A stretch of DNA of 64,000 nucleotides from Prionace glauca (GCA_037974335.1 CM075760.1:34357609-34421608); one strand, 5' to 3'; positions 20,005 to 31,339 are shown, counted from the stretch's first letter. Made by a program: numbers and translations. Notes: a model not told the origin generated them from the letters alone.

Positions 20005-21276
20005 CTGCAAAAGAAGTGCCACAGGACTGGAGGACAGCCAATATGGTGTCATTAGTCAAGAAGGAACACAGGGAAAAAACAGCAAACGACAGACCAGTAA
20101 GTCTAACTTCAGCAGTAGGGAAACTATTGGAAAAAGATCTGAGGGACAGAGTTAACCTCCACTTGGGGAGATAAGAATTAATCAAGGATTGACAGCATGG
20201 TTTTGGCAACGGGAGATCAGGTCTTACAAATTTGATTGCATTTTTGAGGAGGTGACTCATTGTATACAGTTGACGTAGTCTACTTGGACTTCAGTAAGGC
20301 TTTTGACAAGGTTCCATATAGATGGCTGATGAAGAAGGTGAAAGCCCATTCGATAATTTGCCAAAGTGGATCCAAAAGTGACAGGAGTCAGAGGGGGATG
20401 GTCAAATGCAATTTTTGTGACTAGATGTCTGTGTCCAGTGGTGTTTTGCATGGATAGGAGTTGCATCTCTTCTTGTTTGTAGTGTAAGTTAATAATTTGG
20501 ATGTGAATATCAGAGGTATACCAAGTAAGTTTGCAGGTGACACAAAGATTGGTGATTTCATAAATGCTGATGAGCAAAGCCTTAGATTACAGGACAATAC
20601 TGACCGAGTGGCACTGCAGCCTCACCGCACCAAGGACCTGGGTTCAATTCCCAGCTTAGGTCACTGTATGTGCGGAGCCTGCATATTCTCCCCATGTCTG
20701 CACAGGTTTCCTCCAGGTGCTCCGATTTCCTCCCACAGTCTGAAAGATGTGTTGTTAGGTACATTGGTCATGCTAAATTCTCCCTCTGTTTATCCAAACA
20801 AATGCTGGAGTGTGGCAACTTGGGGATTTTCACAGTAACTTCATTGCAGAGCTGATGTAAGACTACTTGTGACACTAATACATAAACTTTAAAACTTTAG
20901 TTATATGGGTAGAGCCGGGGCAAATGGAATTCAATCCTTAAAAAGTTTGAGGTAATGCATTTTGGGAGGAGTAACAAGGTAATGGAATGCACAATGAATA
21001 GTCAGATCCTGGAGGTACAGAGGTTCAGAGTGACCTTGGTGTGTATGTCCATAGATCTCTGAAGACAGCAGGACAGGTACATAAGGGGATTCAGAAAGCA
21101 CATGGGATACTTGCCTTTATTAACTGAGGCATTGAATATAAGGGCAGGGAGGTTCTGATGTAGCTGTACATAAGAAATAGGAACAGGAATAGGCCATCTA
21201 GCCCTTCGAGCCTTCCCCTGCCCTGTATAAACCACTGATTAGGCCACAGGTGAAGAACTGTGTACAGTTCTGGTTG
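20005..21276 (+). mobile_element. CR1-like LINE split by two insertions
   Basis: Starts EVPQDWRTANMVSLVKKE and continues with RPVSLTSAVGKLLE and YLDFSKAFDKVPY. It is interrupted by a V-SINE at 20600-20897 and by a reverse LINE tail at 21170-21225 (ATAAGAAATAGGAACAGGAA), and ends with a decayed RPQVKNCVQFWLPC. It is old, with several stops. It lies in the interval between the A/B promoter and the coding exon of gene B. Confidence 0.75.
20600..20897 (+). mobile_element. V-SINE subtype B nested in a LINE
   Basis: Head GAGTGGCACTGCAGCCTCAC, B box GGTTCAATTCC, V-domain, then tail TTTTCACAGTAACTTCATTG and GACTACTTGTGACACTAATA. It interrupts the LINE at 20005. Confidence 0.85.
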
Positions 21277-21331
21277 CCATGCAGGAGAAATAACAGAAAG
21301 TAGCCATGTTTCTGTTATTTCTCCTGCATGG
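21277..21331. repeat. Perfect 23-bp inverted repeat
   Basis: CCATGCAGGAGAAATAACAG plus AAA (21277-21299) and its exact reverse complement (21309-21331) surround a 9-base loop. The right arm runs into GGAGATTTTCAG, the conserved intron sequence of the zinc-finger genes, and the left arm belongs to the LINE end, so the arm marks a junction between LINE and gene sequence. Confidence 0.9.
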
Positions 21332-21589
21332 AGATTTTCAGCTCTCTGAGTCCAGGACAGGAAGCAGTGAGCATGGATCTGTCAACTAGCTTCAATCAGC
21401 ACCTTCAGGAGAATTGGGAGGTTTAATATTAGATACAGCAGAGTGAGAATGGAGGGAGACTGTGTGGGTTGAAGATTTACAGCTTTTGTGGAGTGAGAGA
21501 GGAAAGAATGTTCCATAAAAACTAGAGTTGTCTGTTCTGAATTTCTATCTTGTACTGACACTGATGACTTTTGTAAATTGTTTTTACAG

Positions 21590-21941
21590 AATATTAGAAG
21601 AGGAATTACACAGATAAATCTTAAGTATCACATCTCAGTCTGACAGAGTCATCCAATTCCTTGGAAACTAATTTTCCTCAGCCTCTGAATATGAAGGAGA
21701 AATGTTTGAGCGGTCTGTCGACTGCAAGATTTTAAGCAACAGTGCGACTGGAAAAACACTGGGATACAAACACACACCTGAGTGAGAGTGTTCCAGTGCA
21801 CTGTGTGTGGAAAGAGCTTTAACCAGTTACACAGCCTGAAAATACATCGCAGCATTCACAGCGGGGAGAGACTGTACTATGTTGTCTGTGTGAACAAGGC
21901 GTCAAATGATAAAACTGCAATGAGACAAGGAGACCGACAAT
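21590..21941 (+). other. 5' leader of gene B with fossil zinc finger
   Basis: Starts after the acceptor GTTTTTACAG (ending 21589). A separate frame from 21782 reads RVFQCTVCGKSFNQLHSLKI, then HRSIHSGERLYYVVCVNKAS, a former finger now out of frame with the coding region. The preceding intron (21332-21589) is alignable to the introns of genes C and H. Confidence 0.8.
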
Positions 21942-22784
21942 ATGGAAAAACCATGGAAATGTGAGGACTGTGGGAAGAGATACAAAGCACCCTCTCTACT
22001 GGAAGTTCATCGACGCAGCCACACTGGGGAGAAGCCGTTCACCTGCTGTGTTTGTGGGAAGGGATTCAGTGATTCATCCACTCTGCAGAGACACCAGCGA
22101 GTTCACACCGGTGAGAGTGCATTCACCTGCTGTCAGTGTGGGAAGGGATTTACTCAGATATCAAGCCTGCAGACACACCAGTTAGTTCACACTGGAGAGA
22201 GGCCATTCACCTGCCCTGAGTGTGGGAAGGGATTCAGTAAGTCATCCAACCTACAGAAACACCAGCGAGTTCACACAGGAGAGAGGCCATTCAGCTGCTC
22301 TGAATGTAGGAAAAGATTCACTCAGTTATCTCATCTGCAGGCACACCAGCGGGTTCACACTGGGGAGAGACCATTCACTTGCACTCAGTGTGGGAAGGGA
22401 TTCACTCAATTGTACAGTCTGCAGACACACCAGCGAGATCATACTGGGGAGAGACCATACAGCTGCTTTCAGTGTGGGAAAGGATTCATTCATTTATCAA
22501 ACCTGCAGACACACCAGCGAGTTCACACTGGGGAGAGGCCATTCACCTGCTCTCAGTGTGGGAAGGGATTCACTCAGTTATCCAACCTGCGGAGACACCA
22601 GCGAGTTCACTCTGGAGAGAGGCCGTTCACCTGTCCCGTGTGTGGGAAGGGATTCACTCGGTTATCTACCCTGCAGTCACACCAGCGAGTTCACACTGGG
22701 GAGAGACTGCTCATTTGCTCTCAGTGTGGGAAGGGATTCTGTGATTCATCCACCCTGCTGACACACCAACAAGTTCACAAGTGA
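21942..22784 (+). CDS. C2H2 zinc-finger protein B, 10 fingers
   Basis: A 280-residue protein with ten C2H2 units from [18 protein letters not shown] to LLTHQQVHK, all with both cysteines and both histidines. Probably a nuclear DNA-binding protein; the DNA target is unknown. No N-terminal effector domain is visible. The start is the conserved ATG of the family, one base before GGAAAAACC. It shares the bidirectional promoter at 17.1-17.7 kb with gene A, with about 4 kb of LINE, SINE and Penelope-like insertions before the coding exon. The 3' UTR (22785-23030) is closely similar to those of H and I. Of all genes here this one and A look the most intact. Confidence 0.93.
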   Translation: MEKPWKCEDCGKRYKAPSLLEVHRRSHTGEKPFTCCVCGKGFSDSSTLQRHQRVHTGESAFTCCQCGKGFTQISSLQTHQLVHTGERPFTCPECGKGFSKSSNLQKHQRVHTGERPFSCSECRKRFTQLSHLQAHQRVHTGERPFTCTQCGKGFTQLYSLQTHQRDHTGERPYSCFQCGKGFIHLSNLQTHQRVHTGERPFTCSQCGKGFTQLSNLRRHQRVHSGERPFTCPVCGKGFTRLSTLQSHQRVHTGERLLICSQCGKGFCDSSTLLTHQQVHK

Positions 22785-23029
22785 ATAGGGGGATTATATT
22801 CTGCTGTTACTGTTTCTGTTCTCGATTACATCCTGTACTGCATTTTGTTCATTCTCACAGTTGGTCAATGGAGAGAGTTTCTTTCTGCTGGACTGGCCGG
22901 TCTCTCAACTTTGCCTCCAGTGGGCTGATGCTCTTTGAGTCTTGTTGCAAATACCTGGTTTTAAATTTCACAAGAATCACAGAGTGACAGGGTGTTAGGA
23001 AGGTCAGAGATATTTAGTCATTATTTCTG

Positions 23030-23345
23030 TTTGAAATTCCCCAAATGCCCATCCAATTTCCTTTGTAATTGTTTATTGTCTCCACTTCCCCCACCCTTTA
23101 ATGAGCGAGTTCCAGCTCATTACCATGCACTGCATCAAAATATGCTTCCTCACATCCCCCTGCATCTTTGACTCAAAACCTTAAATCTGTGTCCCCCTTG
23201 TCCTTGTCCCATCAGCGAATGGGAACATCTTTTCTTTGTCCACCTTATCTAAATCTGTCAGAATCTTGCCCACCTCTATCAAATCTCCTCTCAACCTCCT
23301 TTGCTCCAAGGGCAACAACCCCAGTCTGACATCGACAATAAAGAA
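23030..23345 (-). mobile_element. LINE fragment in the 3' region of gene B, shared with H
   Basis: In reverse it encodes LRGDLIEVGKILTDLDKVDK then EKMFPFADGT-type sequence of a CR1-like C terminus. The same fragment, at the same distance from the stop, lies at 59170-59480 behind gene H and in truncated form at 63150-63275 behind fragment I, so it inserted before these genes duplicated. I recognise nothing from 23346 to 24148 apart from the GA repeat. Confidence 0.75.
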
Positions 23346-23860
23346 CAAAGGAACAGAATATGTTAATACCTGAAATCGAATGGGAATGTTTAATTACTGT
23401 TTTAAAAATATTGTGAACATATTGTCCTGGACAATAAAGGAATTTGAATAACTCACCTTGGATGTGGTGAAATGAAAGGTCCTTTACAAATTCAGCCTAG
23501 CCATAAGACTTGCACTCGAGTGAGCATAAGATATTTCACTCCAGGTATGATTCAACTGACCCACGAGGATGTTTTTAGCAAACAAAGTTAATTTAAGAAC
23601 ACAGTTAAAATATAAGAAGAAAAATTAGCATAATTTTTACCAATTGCAATAAAAAGCAACCATGATCTTGTCTCAACCTGAACAGCTAAGTCCAAATCAA
23701 ATAATCCCTACAAACTTACAGCTCGTTTTAGGCTTTGCACAGAAAGCAAGTATGCTCACCTGATGCTGGATTTTGCAACTTTTTAACACCTGTTGTGAAT
23801 TAGTCCTTTAAACATTGATTTCAAACTTTGACTTCCCAGTTCTGGAAATTTCAGGACCTT

Positions 23861-23884
23861 GAGATAGAGAGAGAGAGAGAGAGA
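23861..23884. repeat. (GA)n microsatellite
   Basis: About ten GA units with one interruption (GAGATAGAGAGAGAGAGAGA). Confidence 0.85.
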
Positions 23885-24148
23885 CTGCTTGCCACTATCT
23901 TCCAGCTGGCAACTCACAGGTAGCAGAATCTTCACTCCACAGAAAGAGATGAGAAACACTCCTCTCAGTCTGCAGTCCAAAGAGCATGTGACAAAAGAAA
24001 ACTAAAACCTTTCTCCTGTGAAAGAAATGTCCAAAGACAGCATTGACCTTTTAATCAGGCTCAACACAACAGTTTGAAAAGGGTCATAAAACTCCAGGTT
24101 ACTGGATTAGCCCAGACTGAAAATAATCAAGCTGCCCATTATATTCAA

Positions 24149-24462
24149 AGAACAGAATCCTGACAGTACAGAAGGAGGCCATTTGGCCCATCAAGCCTGC
24201 ACTGACAACAATCCCAGCCTATCTCAGTAACCCCACATATTTACCCTGCTAATCCCCAGAAACGAGGGTCAATGTAACATAACCAATCAACCCAAACCAC
24301 AGAACTTTGGACTGTGCGAAGAAACCAGAACACCTGGAGGAAACCCATGCAGACACAGGGAGGATGTGCAAATTCCACACAGACAGTGACCCAAGCCAGG
24401 AATCAAACCTGAATCCCTGGTACTGTGAGGCAGCAGTGCTAACCACTGTGTCACCACACCGT
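24149..24462 (-). mobile_element. Full-length V-SINE
   Basis: Reverse tail (CAGTACAGAAGGAGGCCATT), V-domain (GAAACCAGAACACCTGGAGG in reverse) and head with B box (GGAATCAAACC in reverse). I see no feature from 24463 to 25069. Confidence 0.87.
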
Positions 24463-25069
24463 CATATTGTTCTTTGCATTAGCTGAGTTGTAAATCAGTG
24501 AAAGCCAGCACAATACTTGGTCTCTGAAACACTCGTACATCCGTGAACTTTGTTTTAAAGAAATCCACATTTGAAAGCCCAGCCAGGATATGAAATATCA
24601 GCGCCTTAACAGGGAGATAAGACAGACAGACGTTATATTTGATCTTTTCAACAGCACATCTGAGAGTTAAGAATGTGTGACATGATTTTAGGAAACCGGA
24701 GTGAGTGTGCACATCTGATTTGTTACATGTGAAAAATAGGAAGCCTAAATTCATGGTGAGATGGAGTGAAGAGCAGGTCCCAAACACACACAGCTACTTG
24801 AGACACAGCAGGAGATGAAATGGTTAATGTGGCCAGGGGATTGAGACAACATTGTGACAACATCAAGGCACTGACACACACTCCAGAGAGAAACTGAGTT
24901 CAAAACAATCAGGATCCAATTAAACACAGTGCATATGGACACAATGTGAGGAAAATTAGAGTAAAATGGATAAAATTATAGATTGGGACAATTAAGAGCT
25001 TGGAAGAAATAACACTGAGTAAAAACTGTCCACAAGTTGGATAGGGGGTAAAGAGAGAGCTGGAGAATC

Positions 25070-25400
25070 TTTTACATCCTTCCTGTAATGAGGTGACCAG
25101 AACTGAGCACAGTACTCCAAGTGGGGTCTGACCAGGGTCCTATAAAGCTGCAACATTATCTTTCGACTCTGAAACTCAATTCCTCGACTGATGAAGGCCT
25201 GTACACCATAAGCCTTCTTAACCATAACTTCAACCTACGCAGCTGCTTTGAGCGTCCTATGAATTCAGACTCCTCTGATCTTCCACACTGCCAAGAGTCC
25301 TACCATTAATATGTTCTGCCATTCTATTTGACCTGCCAAAATTAACACTTTACACTTATTGCCATCCTATTTGACCTGCCAAAATGAACCACTTCATAGA
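25070..25400 (-). mobile_element. CR1-like LINE fragment
   Basis: The minus-strand frame reads VKKAYGVQAFISRGIEFQSR then LQLYRTLVRPHLEYCAQFWS, as in the other LINEs. Upstream sequence is decayed, with a duplicated TTCTATTTGACCTGCCAAAA-type block. It lies where the coding exon of a leftward zinc-finger gene would be expected. Confidence 0.7.
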
Positions 25401-25739
25401 GGGAATCGCTTTCTGTTAAAGAGCCTGCCAAACACTCTCACCCACTTTTCCTAAAGTGCATCAATCTCATCAGGAAAACTCCAGAACAATCAAATATTTT
25501 TACTGATAAAAGTTTATTAATGAAACAGAACATGGTTAAAACAAATAGAAAATGACGAGAGGATCAAAGACAACCAGAGTAAAAGGATGTTCACAATGTT
25601 CTGGACACAAATGGTTTCTCTTTAATTCATCTGCAGCCTGTTCCCTGCCCTCTTTGTGGAAAACGTCCGTTCAGTCCAAGCATGACCCTCACCTTCCGTT
25701 TACCATCTTGCTCTCATGCTCATATTTTTGTCCTCGGCC

Positions 25740-26290
25740 TTGTCCTTGTAAAAGGAGTTGACAAAGTGCATTAGTGTCAGTCCAGGATAGAAATTCAGAA
25801 CAAACAATTCTAGTTTTTATGGAACATTCTTTCCTCTCACATTTCCCAAAAGCTGTAAATCTCCATCCCACACTGTTTTGACAAAGGGTCACCTGGACTC
25901 GAAACTTCAGCTCTTTTCTCTCCTTACAGATGCTGCCAGGCCTGCTGAGATTTTCCAGCATCTTCTCTTTTGGTTCCCATCCCACACACTCTCCCTTCAT
26001 TCTCACTCTGCTGTATCTAATATTCACCCTCCCAATTCTCCTGAAGGTGCTGATTGAGGTTGATTGACAGATCCATGCTCACTGCTTCCTGTCCTGGAGA
26101 CACAGCTGAAAATCTCCATGCAGGCTGCCAGACAGATGTATGTCTAAATGACTGGACTAAAAATGTATGGAATGTACAGATTGGACTCACTTCAGTTTTT
26201 CAAGTCCCCAATTTCCCCCAGAATGAGGAAAGAAATGGAAAGGGGGAAACATTGATTTCCTCCCAGATGTTGCACAGAGGAGGAAGTTTC
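25740..26290 (-). pseudogene. Zinc-finger gene remnant: exon 1 and intron without a coding exon
   Basis: On the minus strand, 26290-26230 matches exon 1 of gene H (GAAACTTCCTCCTCTGTGC), and 26110-25750 matches the conserved intron (AATTGGGAGGGTGAATATTA, then TTCTATCCTGGACTGACACT) down to an acceptor-like CTCCTTTTACAAG at about 25747. No zinc-finger exon follows. A reverse AATAAA lies near 25515. The gene has lost its coding exon. Confidence 0.7.
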
Positions 26291-26827
26291 ACTCTGAAGC
26301 TCATTGATCAACTTCCGTATTGTGACATCACAATAGAGCCCTGCCTGAGTCAACCAATTCGCAATGTTGTCTTTTTGCTCCAATGGGAGACTGAGTGTTA
26401 GGAACGTCCATACGAGAATCAGCCAATAAGAATCAGTCTGCTCTGGCATGAGGTCCTGGGGTTCCAGTGCGCAGGCCCGGGCGCGCGGATCCGGGAGCCC
26501 CGCCCCCACCCATTCCCCCGCCGCCCCCTCCCTCCCGCCTCTCTACGAGCCAAGGTTTCCAGACAAGCGGCTGGCGGCTCCGGCCAGGGCGAGGAGCCGC
26601 TCGGTGGTCTCCCCCTCCCCCCGGCCCACGTCAGCGCATGTCCAAAGGAGAGGCGGAGCTGCGTATTTACGGGGGCGTGCCCACCTGCGACATTCTGAGC
26701 GATTGACCAATGGAAAGAGTCGGAGGTCCGGAAGGACTCTGGTCCTCCAGCCAATCAGAGTGTGGGCTTTGTGTGAATGAAGATTGATCTTAAGACGTAC
26801 TCGAACTTCCTCCTGTCTCCCACATCT
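26290..26827. promoter_or_regulatory. Bidirectional promoter and exon 1 of gene C
   Basis: GC-rich core 26450-26660 paralogous to that at 17.3-17.5 kb. To the right lie GACCAATGGAAAGAGTCGGA, GGAGGTCCGGAAGGACTCTG, GTCCTCCAGCCAATCAGAG, then AACTTCCTCCTGTCTCCCAC with a GTGAGT donor at 26828 that ends exon 1 of gene C. To the left lies exon 1 of the remnant gene. CCAAT boxes occur on both sides. Confidence 0.75.
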
Positions 26828-27219
26828 GTGAGTAAAACACTTTCTTTTCTCCCTCTTTCCATTTATTTTCTCATTCTTGGAAAAACTGGAGATTTGCTGA
26901 AGGGAAAGGAAGTGAATCCAGGGAGGGTGCAGACTCTGGAAAGGTTGGCCCAGGTCTCTCTTTCTCTTAAAGACATTGACATCCTTTGCTCTCTCAGCTT
27001 GACACGTTGATTTGTCTGGCTAAAAGATCCCTTTCCTAATGTTCACAATTAAAGGGCTGGTTTCCCCAGGAGATGGCTGACATTTAAGGAGACAGTAAAT
27101 TAATATCAGACAGAGATATGATAAAGTATATTTATAATTATATCTAGCTGTGTAATATAGTACTGTTGCTATGTGATATATTTCCAGTCACCTCTTCAAA
27201 CAGAGAGTTGTTAGTCTTG

Positions 27220-27590
27220 GATTTATCCCACAGGGATCAGTGGAGGCTGAGGGCCATTGAATATATTCCAGGGTCAGTTGGACTGATTTTTGATTGATAA
27301 AGGAGAATGTTATAGGGAACAGGTCAGAAAATGCAGATAAAGTTAAGGTGAGAAGGAATTTCCTCACCCAAGGATGTGGTGAAGTTTTGGAATTCTGCAC
27401 CCCAGAGAACTGTGGAGTCTCAGCCATCAAGAATTTTCAAGCTGGAGATTTATAAGTTTTGAGATATTGAAGATCTGGGGGACTGTATGGGAAATAATGC
27501 TGAGGTAGATCAGCCAATTCTTAATGAATGGTTGAGGCAGTTCGATAGGCTGAATGGCCAACTGCAGCTCCTATTTCTTATGATTTCTGC
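27220..27590 (+). mobile_element. CR1-like LINE 3' end in intron 1 of gene C
   Basis: Decayed C terminus (RRNFLTQGCGEVLEFCTPEN) and a 3' UTR (GATAGGCTGAATGGCCAACT, then CTCCTATTTCTTATG). It inserted into the conserved intron of gene C, which resumes at about 27594 with a decayed first part. Confidence 0.7.
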
Positions 27591-27817
27591 GCCAAGGAAG
27601 GACGCAGTGAGCATAGATGTGTCAGTCAGCATCTTCAGGAGAATTGGGAGGGTGAATATTAGATACAGCAGAGTAAGAATGGAGGGAGAGTGTGTGGGAT
27701 GGAGATTTACAGCTTTTGCACAATGAGAGGAAAGAACATTCTGTAGGAACTATAGTTGTCTATTCTGAATTTTTATCTTGTACTGACAATGATGACTTAT
27801 GTAAATTTCTTTTACAG

Positions 27818-28153
27818 GATATTGAAAAAGGAATCACAGGCTGGAATGTCAAATGTCATGTCTAGATCTGACAGAGTCATATTCCTTGGGATATGATTAT
27901 CATTGGCCTTTAAATCTAGAAGTATTATCTGGTCTTTTGATTTGAAAAGTTTCAAACGTCAGTGGAAAAGCGCCAACATCTTGCACATTCAAGTGAGAGT
28001 GTTCCAGTGCACTGACTGAAAAGCTTTAACCAGTTGCACAGCCTGAATAAATATCACACCATTCACTGCGGGGAGACTGTACTCGTGTTCTGTGTGTGTG
28101 GAAGAGGCTTCCACTGATTGCCCACCCAAGAGAGAGGCAAGGACACCTGCAAC
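27818..28153 (+). other. 5' leader of gene C with fossil zinc fingers
   Basis: Starts after the acceptor CTTTTACAG (ending 27817). Decayed frames read VFQCTD, stop, KALTSCTA, matching VFQCTVCGKSFNQLHSL, then YSCSVCGRGFH followed by TGA. The stop sits at the same place as in E, F and H. Confidence 0.75.
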
Positions 28154-29200
28154 ATGGAGAAACCATGGAAATGTGCAGACTGTGGGAAGAAATATAAAGT
28201 TCCATCTCGGCTGGAAATTCATCGACGGAGTCACACTGGGGAGAGGCCGTTCATCTGCTCTCAGTGTGGGGAGGGATTCACTTGGTTATCCACCCTGCAA
28301 AGACACCAGCGAGTTCACACTGGAGAGAAGCCATTCACCTGCTCTCAGTGTGGGAAGGGATTCACTCAGTCATCCGGTCTGCGGGCACACCAGCGAGTTC
28401 ACACTGGGGAAAAGCCGTTCGCCTGCACCCTGTGTGGGAAGGGTTTCATTCAGTCATCCCACCTACTGAATCACAAAGCTACTCACACTAATGAGAGACC
28501 CTTTAAATGCTCTGACTGTGGGAGCTGCTTCAAAACCTCTGGTGAACTGGTGTTCCACCAGCGCATTCACACTGAGGAGAGACCGTTCAGCTGCTCTCAT
28601 TGCACCAAGAGGTTTAAAAGGTCATCCCACCTGCGGACACACCAGCGAGTTCACACCGGGGAGAGACCATTTACCTGCACCACATGTGGGAAGGGATTCA
28701 CACAGTTATCCAGCGTATGGGCACACCAACAAGTTCACACTGGGGAGAGGCCATTTACCTGCTCTGTGTGTGGGAAGGGATTCACTCTGTCATCGAACCT
28801 GCTGAGGCACAAAATCATTCACACCCAGGAGAGACCCTTTAAATGCCCTGACTGTGGGAGTGGATTCAAACGTGCTTCGGATCTGAGGGACCACGAGCGA
28901 ATTCACACTGGGGAGAAACCATTCGGCTGTTCTGTGTGTGGGAAGGGATTCACTCAATTATGCCACCTATTGAATCATAAAGTCACTCATAGCAATGAGA
29001 GACCCTTTGAATGTTCTGACTGTGAGAGTAGCTTCAAAAGCTCTCAGGATCTGATGTCCCACCAACGTGTTCACACTGAGGAGAGACCATTCAGCTGCTC
29101 TCACTGCGCAAAGAGGTTTAAATGGTCATCCGCACTGCAGAGACACCAGAGAGTTCACACTGGGGAGAGGTCCTTCACCTGCTCTGTGTGTGGAAAGTGA
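28154..29200 (+). CDS. C2H2 zinc-finger protein C, truncated in its last finger
   Basis: 348 residues with twelve complete C2H2 fingers from [18 protein letters not shown] to [10 protein letters not shown], then half a finger, FTCSVCGK, and a TGA at 29198. In paralogues this codon is GGA (CGKGF); here TGA. Past the stop the frame goes on as FTQLSSLLKHEQVHK to a TGA at about 29248, so a single base change removed the last half finger. Fingers 4-6 and 8-12 include a second subtype (KCSDCGS, HTNERPF, CSHCTKRFK) also found in F and G. The protein may still be functional. The promoter is at 26.3-26.83 kb. Confidence 0.9.
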   Translation: MEKPWKCADCGKKYKVPSRLEIHRRSHTGERPFICSQCGEGFTWLSTLQRHQRVHTGEKPFTCSQCGKGFTQSSGLRAHQRVHTGEKPFACTLCGKGFIQSSHLLNHKATHTNERPFKCSDCGSCFKTSGELVFHQRIHTEERPFSCSHCTKRFKRSSHLRTHQRVHTGERPFTCTTCGKGFTQLSSVWAHQQVHTGERPFTCSVCGKGFTLSSNLLRHKIIHTQERPFKCPDCGSGFKRASDLRDHERIHTGEKPFGCSVCGKGFTQLCHLLNHKVTHSNERPFECSDCESSFKSSQDLMSHQRVHTEERPFSCSHCAKRFKWSSALQRHQRVHTGERSFTCSVCGK

Positions 29201-29284
29201 TTCACTCAGTTATCCAGCCTGCTGAAACACGAGCAAGTTCACAAGTGATGACAGGGTTTGGATTCTGCTGTTACTGCTGCTGTT

Positions 29285-29425
29285 AATTACAGTAAGAAGT
29301 CTCACAACACCAGTTTAAAGTCCAACCAGTTTATCTGATAGTAACCCTACAAGCTTTTAGAAACGGTGTCCCTTCGTCAGGTATGTGGGAGGTTCTGATC
29401 AGAGAAGGGCATATAAAGATACACA
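29285..29425 (-). mobile_element. Penelope-like terminal repeat fragment
   Basis: In plus view it starts GTAAGAAGTCTCACAACACC, then TCCAACCAGTTTATCTGATA, and ends CCCTTCGTCAGGTATG, the reverse of a CTGACGAAGGG motif. It is inserted in the 3' UTR of gene C, which resumes at about 29434 (TTTCTTTCTGCTGGACTGGC). Confidence 0.65.
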
Positions 29426-29599
29426 CACTTCACAGGTTTCTTTCTGCTGGACTGGCCACTATCACTACTTTGCTTCCAGTGGGCTGATGCTCTGAGTCTG
29501 GGAGAGCACATTTCCACTGAAATGATCCACAAAAGCTGGTGAAAGACAATTACTTTATCCTGGATAGAAAATAGTGCTTTTCACCACTGCAGGTAAATC

Positions 29600-29705
29600 T
29601 AAAATAAATACAGAAAGAACAGGAAAAACTCGACAAGTCTGGCAGCATCTGTGGAGAGAGAAATAAAGTTGATGTTTCACGTCCAATGTAACTCCATTTA
29701 AGAAC
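29600..29705 (-). repeat. Short interspersed repeat with GCAGCATCTGTGGAGAGAGA
   Basis: Reverse of an element also seen in plus orientation at 25875-25970, 36240-36365 and 60345-60440 (GACAAAGGGTCACCTGGACT, then CAGATGCTGCCAGACCTGCT). I know it as a widespread repeat of sharks but cannot name its family. Confidence 0.6.
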
Positions 29706-30144
29706 TAGACAGGGAGAAATGTGCTGGGTTTGATGCTGGTGAGAAAGAGGAGAGGGTCAGATAGAACAAAAAGGGAAGTCACGGATTGGTTAGAAGGTGG
29801 GTGAGATTAAATGTCAAAAATATCCTGAAACAAAAGGCAAAGGGAGAGGTAATGGTTGCAGTAAAGAAACAAAGAAATTTTGTCACTAGATTACTTTAAT
29901 TGGATCTTCAATGACTTGCTCCACTTTCTCAATATCAGGAATAGAATTGTTTCATACTATCCCTTTATCTGATTCTGTACAATCCCTTATTTACACAGTT
30001 TCAAATGTTGAGGCTAATCAGAGCTTGAAGGTCTCTCTCGCCAGTACATTTATCCTCACTGCACATTCTTCACATATACAGCAATCAAACTTTTACATTT
30101 TACAGCAAATAAAAATCAGTCTTTCAGTATGCCTCACATCCTTT

Positions 30145-30306
30145 ATAAAGTACCTGGATGAATACTTGGCAAGTCATAACATTCAAGGCTATGGGCCAAG
30201 TGCTGGCAAGTGGGACTAGGTGGGCAGGTCAGGACATTTCATGCATTGGTGCAGACTCAATGGGCTGAAGGGCCTCTTTGCACTGTAGTAATCTGTGATT
30301 CTATGA
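30145..30306 (+). mobile_element. CR1-like LINE 3' end
   Basis: C-terminal residues KYLDEYLASHNIQGYGPSAG then KWD and a stop at 30219, followed by a tail with GACTCAATGGGCTGAAGGGC and GATTCTATGAAC. Upstream to 29706 and downstream to 31015 I see no other feature; the sequence is AT-rich. Confidence 0.7.
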
Positions 30307-31015
30307 ACTAACTCATTATTGATCTTTCAACTATAATTCAATTGAGGCTCACCACTTATTCAGTCATCTATTACTGACTGGTAGCTAATTATCACAGTAA
30401 TCTTTAATTAATACATTTGGTTATACTGGGGAAATTCCTAGTAGGTTATAGATATTTCAAGTAACCAGGGATTTAAATTACTAACAAAATTCTAAAAAGT
30501 GAAATGACCTAAGATTAGGTTTACAACAGGGGGACAGTCTATCAGACACGGATAAACACATTAAGATATTTAACCAAGTATAAGATTTGGTCAAATACTT
30601 CTGACTTAAACATACATTTTGGATCTTTAAAAATGTATTTTAGCTGTATGTTAAAGAAATCTGTACACTTTAGCCAAAACAGGTTGTCTCAAAGCCCAAT
30701 GGGACAAGAGGCATATTGAGATGAACCACAATCTTTAGGACAATGAAACTACAGAATGTGTAAGTTCTTATCAATAACAGTTACTAGCAGTAAGGTCTTC
30801 TTGGCCCCTTCTTGAATAGAGTAGTTCATATTGTGCAGATAGAGCAGGCCTTCTCAGAGTCCCTTACGATTTGAGTTATTCATATTATCCTGATAAGGTT
30901 GGCCTTTTCAGACACAAGAACATACTTCTGTCTGGCCTGGCCATTGACATGCGCCAGAGTTGATGGGAGCCTTAACATGGACCTTTGTGGCCAAAGTCAG
31001 CATTGCTGAGCAACA

Positions 31016-31339
31016 GAGGGGGCAGCACAGTGGTTAGCACTGCTGCCGCACAGGGCCAGGGATCTAAGTTCAATTCTGGCCTCAGGTCATTGTCTGTGTG
31101 GAGTTTGCACATTCTCCTCGTGTCTGCATGGGTTTCCGCCAGGTGCTCCGGTTTCCCCCCAGTCCAAAGACATGCAGGTTAGGTGGGTTGGCCAAGCTAA
31201 ATTGCCCCTTAGTATCGAGGGGACAAGCTAGGTAAATGCATGGGGTTACGGGAATAGGGCCTGGGTGGGATTGTGGTCAGTTCAGACTTGATGGGCCGAA
31301 TGGTCTCCTTCTGCGCTGTAGGGATTCTATGATTCTAAC
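31016..31339 (+). mobile_element. Full-length V-SINE
   Basis: Head GGCAGCACAGTGGTTAGCAC, B-box-like AGTTCAATTCT, V-domain ATGGGTTTCCGCCAGGTGCT, tail CTTCTGCGCTGTAGGGATTC. It is among the better preserved copies. I see nothing from 31340 to 31904. Confidence 0.9.
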
